This document shows, in pieces, positions 63,379-64,000 of a stretch of DNA of 64,000 nt. The stretch is from an uncultured Bdellovibrionales bacterium (lineage in GTDB: Bacteria; Bdellovibrionota; Bdellovibrionia; Bdellovibrionales; UBA1609), in NCBI GenBank assembly GCA_903833275.1, contig CAILEP010000028.1, positions 62,001-126,000 of the forward strand, in the 5' to 3' direction. Position numbers and translations under genes: made by a program. The notes below the pieces were generated by a model that ran no database searches, had not been told where the DNA came from, and was given only the letters and a program-made list of their open reading frames with translations. The stretch's first letter is position 1. Every line of letters starts with the position of its first letter.

Positions 63379-63648
63379 CTATTTTCGTAGGCCGAGATCT
63401 TCGAGAAGCTTCGTGTATTTCGCTGAATCGTTTTTACGCAAATAATTAAGAAGTTTTCTGCGTCTTGAAACGAGCTTAAACATCCCACGACGACCGTGTT
63501 GGTCTTTTTTGTTTACTTTGAAGTGCTCTGTCAATTGAACAACGCGGGCTGTGATCATCGCGATCTGCACTTCAGGGCTACCTGTGTCGAGTTCGCCGCG
63601 ACGGTGTGCACGCATGATTTTTTCTTTTTCTGATTTCAGTAATGCCAT
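63379..63648 (-). CDS. rpsO: 30S ribosomal protein S15
   Basis: An 89-residue S15 (HRRGELDTGSPEVQIAMITARV, QHGRRGMFKLVSRRRKLLNYL). ATG preceded by GGAGGT. The rpsO-pnp order is conserved widely; in E. coli the S15 message is self-regulated. Confidence 0.97.
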   Translation of the reverse strand: MALLKSEKEKIMRAHRRGELDTGSPEVQIAMITARVVQLTEHFKVNKKDQHGRRGMFKLVSRRRKLLNYLRKNDSAKYTKLLEDLGLRK

Positions 63649-63762
63649 AAGGGTACCTCCAGAGAATTAAATCCCTCTTGTAAATTGATATAACCGCGCG
63701 CAATGGTTTGGCGTTCAAAGTGCACAGCTTTGTTTCGAAATGTTCTACCGATGATTGGGTTG

Positions 63763-64000
63763 TTAGCCAAGTACTTTAAACACGCGACGAATCTTAAGTC
63801 CGCGATTCGGCTGGGCTTCTATTAGAGAGAGCAATGCCCCGTTTTGGGCGCTAACAATCTTAATCCCAACGATTTTCTGGGTCTCGGTGGCCTCTTTTTG
63901 CTCGACGATAAGGCGACGGGCAAGATCATGAGAGACCTGGCCGCTCACCAAGAGCTTTTCGTCACGCCCGCGCACGGTAAACGCGCGCCATTTGGGCAAG
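63763..64000 (-). CDS. truB: Partial CDS, probably C terminus of tRNA pseudouridine synthase TruB
   Basis: The gene continues past the right edge; about 78 C-terminal residues are seen. VSGQVSHDLARRL and ALLSLIEAQPNRGLKIRRVFKV fit the C-terminal PUA-like end of TruB, and truB-rpsO-pnp is a common order. The catalytic domain lies outside the window, so this rests on context and end pattern. Confidence 0.55.
   Translation of the reverse strand, partial: LPKWRAFTVRGRDEKLLVSGQVSHDLARRLIVEQKEATETQKIVGIKIVSAQNGALLSLIEAQPNRGLKIRRVFKVLG

Noticed and set aside
1-64000. CRISPR arrays, tRNA, rRNA, prophage
   Set aside because: No regular spacer-repeat array, no cloverleaf-like gap sequence and no phage genes were seen; gaps are mostly too short.

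Overview
The window looks like chromosomal DNA of a predatory-type or related delta-proteobacterium, most likely Bdellovibrionota. This is inferred from about 50% GC, the gene content and the gene order; no 16S or tRNA gene is present to confirm it. Features that fit are a fused isobutyryl-CoA mutase, a divergent RelA/SpoT-like 'TIGR04552-type' protein, a yicC-gmk-rpoZ-rel block, a truB-rpsO-pnp-M16-dut block, and many small exported, lipoprotein and beta-barrel proteins. Genes are densely packed, with frequent TAATG, ATGA and GTGA start/stop overlaps.

Region 1 (1-7305) is acyl-CoA and B12-dependent carbon metabolism: a partial B12-binding mutase subunit, a divergent acyl-CoA dehydrogenase behind a 20-bp perfect palindrome that overlaps its -35, and an operon reading hydroxybutyryl-CoA dehydrogenase, enoyl-CoA hydratase, IcmF. 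Between the convergent acyl-CoA dehydrogenase and IcmF genes lies an 815-bp element: a REP-associated tyrosine transposase (RAYT) gene flanked by 38-bp perfect inverted repeats. Related repeat copies occur at 21.8, 27.45 and 48.5 kb, with a possible degenerate one at 42.85 kb, always in gaps at gene 3' ends.

Region 2 (7.3-14.5 kb) holds small or poorly known genes: an HPF-like protein, an exported ParB-like-fold protein, a porin-like barrel, a PlsC acyltransferase coupled to the RelA/SpoT-like protein, a lipoprotein, and an exported protein with a caspase-type His/Cys pattern. Region 3 (14.5-21.7 kb) is beta-oxidation (FadJ-like and FadI-like) divergent from a malic enzyme-phosphotransacetylase fusion gene that overlaps hflX. 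Region 4 (21.9-28.3 kb) is an RND efflux tripartite operon followed by a degenerate malonyl-CoA:ACP transacylase-like gene.

Region 5 (28.6-46.4 kb) is a nearly complete type II secretion system in the order C, D, E, [receiver protein, Hpt protein], F, G, H, I, J, K, then a small unrelated insert (YkgJ-like, DUF1499-like, exported proteins), then L, M, N. A phosphorelay pair between the ATPase and the platform protein is the notable feature. Region 6 (46.5-57.8 kb) holds ssb, surface proteins, then the minus-strand genes rel, rpoZ, gmk, yicC, miaA, mutL, a beta-barrel protein and a polyprenol-phosphate mannosyltransferase. Region 7 (57.9-64 kb) has two small envelope genes and the truB(partial)-rpsO-pnp-M16 peptidase-dut operon. 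No tRNA, rRNA, CRISPR array or prophage was seen.

The best candidate for something undescribed is the RAYT element together with its two classes of dispersed repeat. The outer end of the repeat supplies the TAA stop codon of the neighbouring gene at three junctions.
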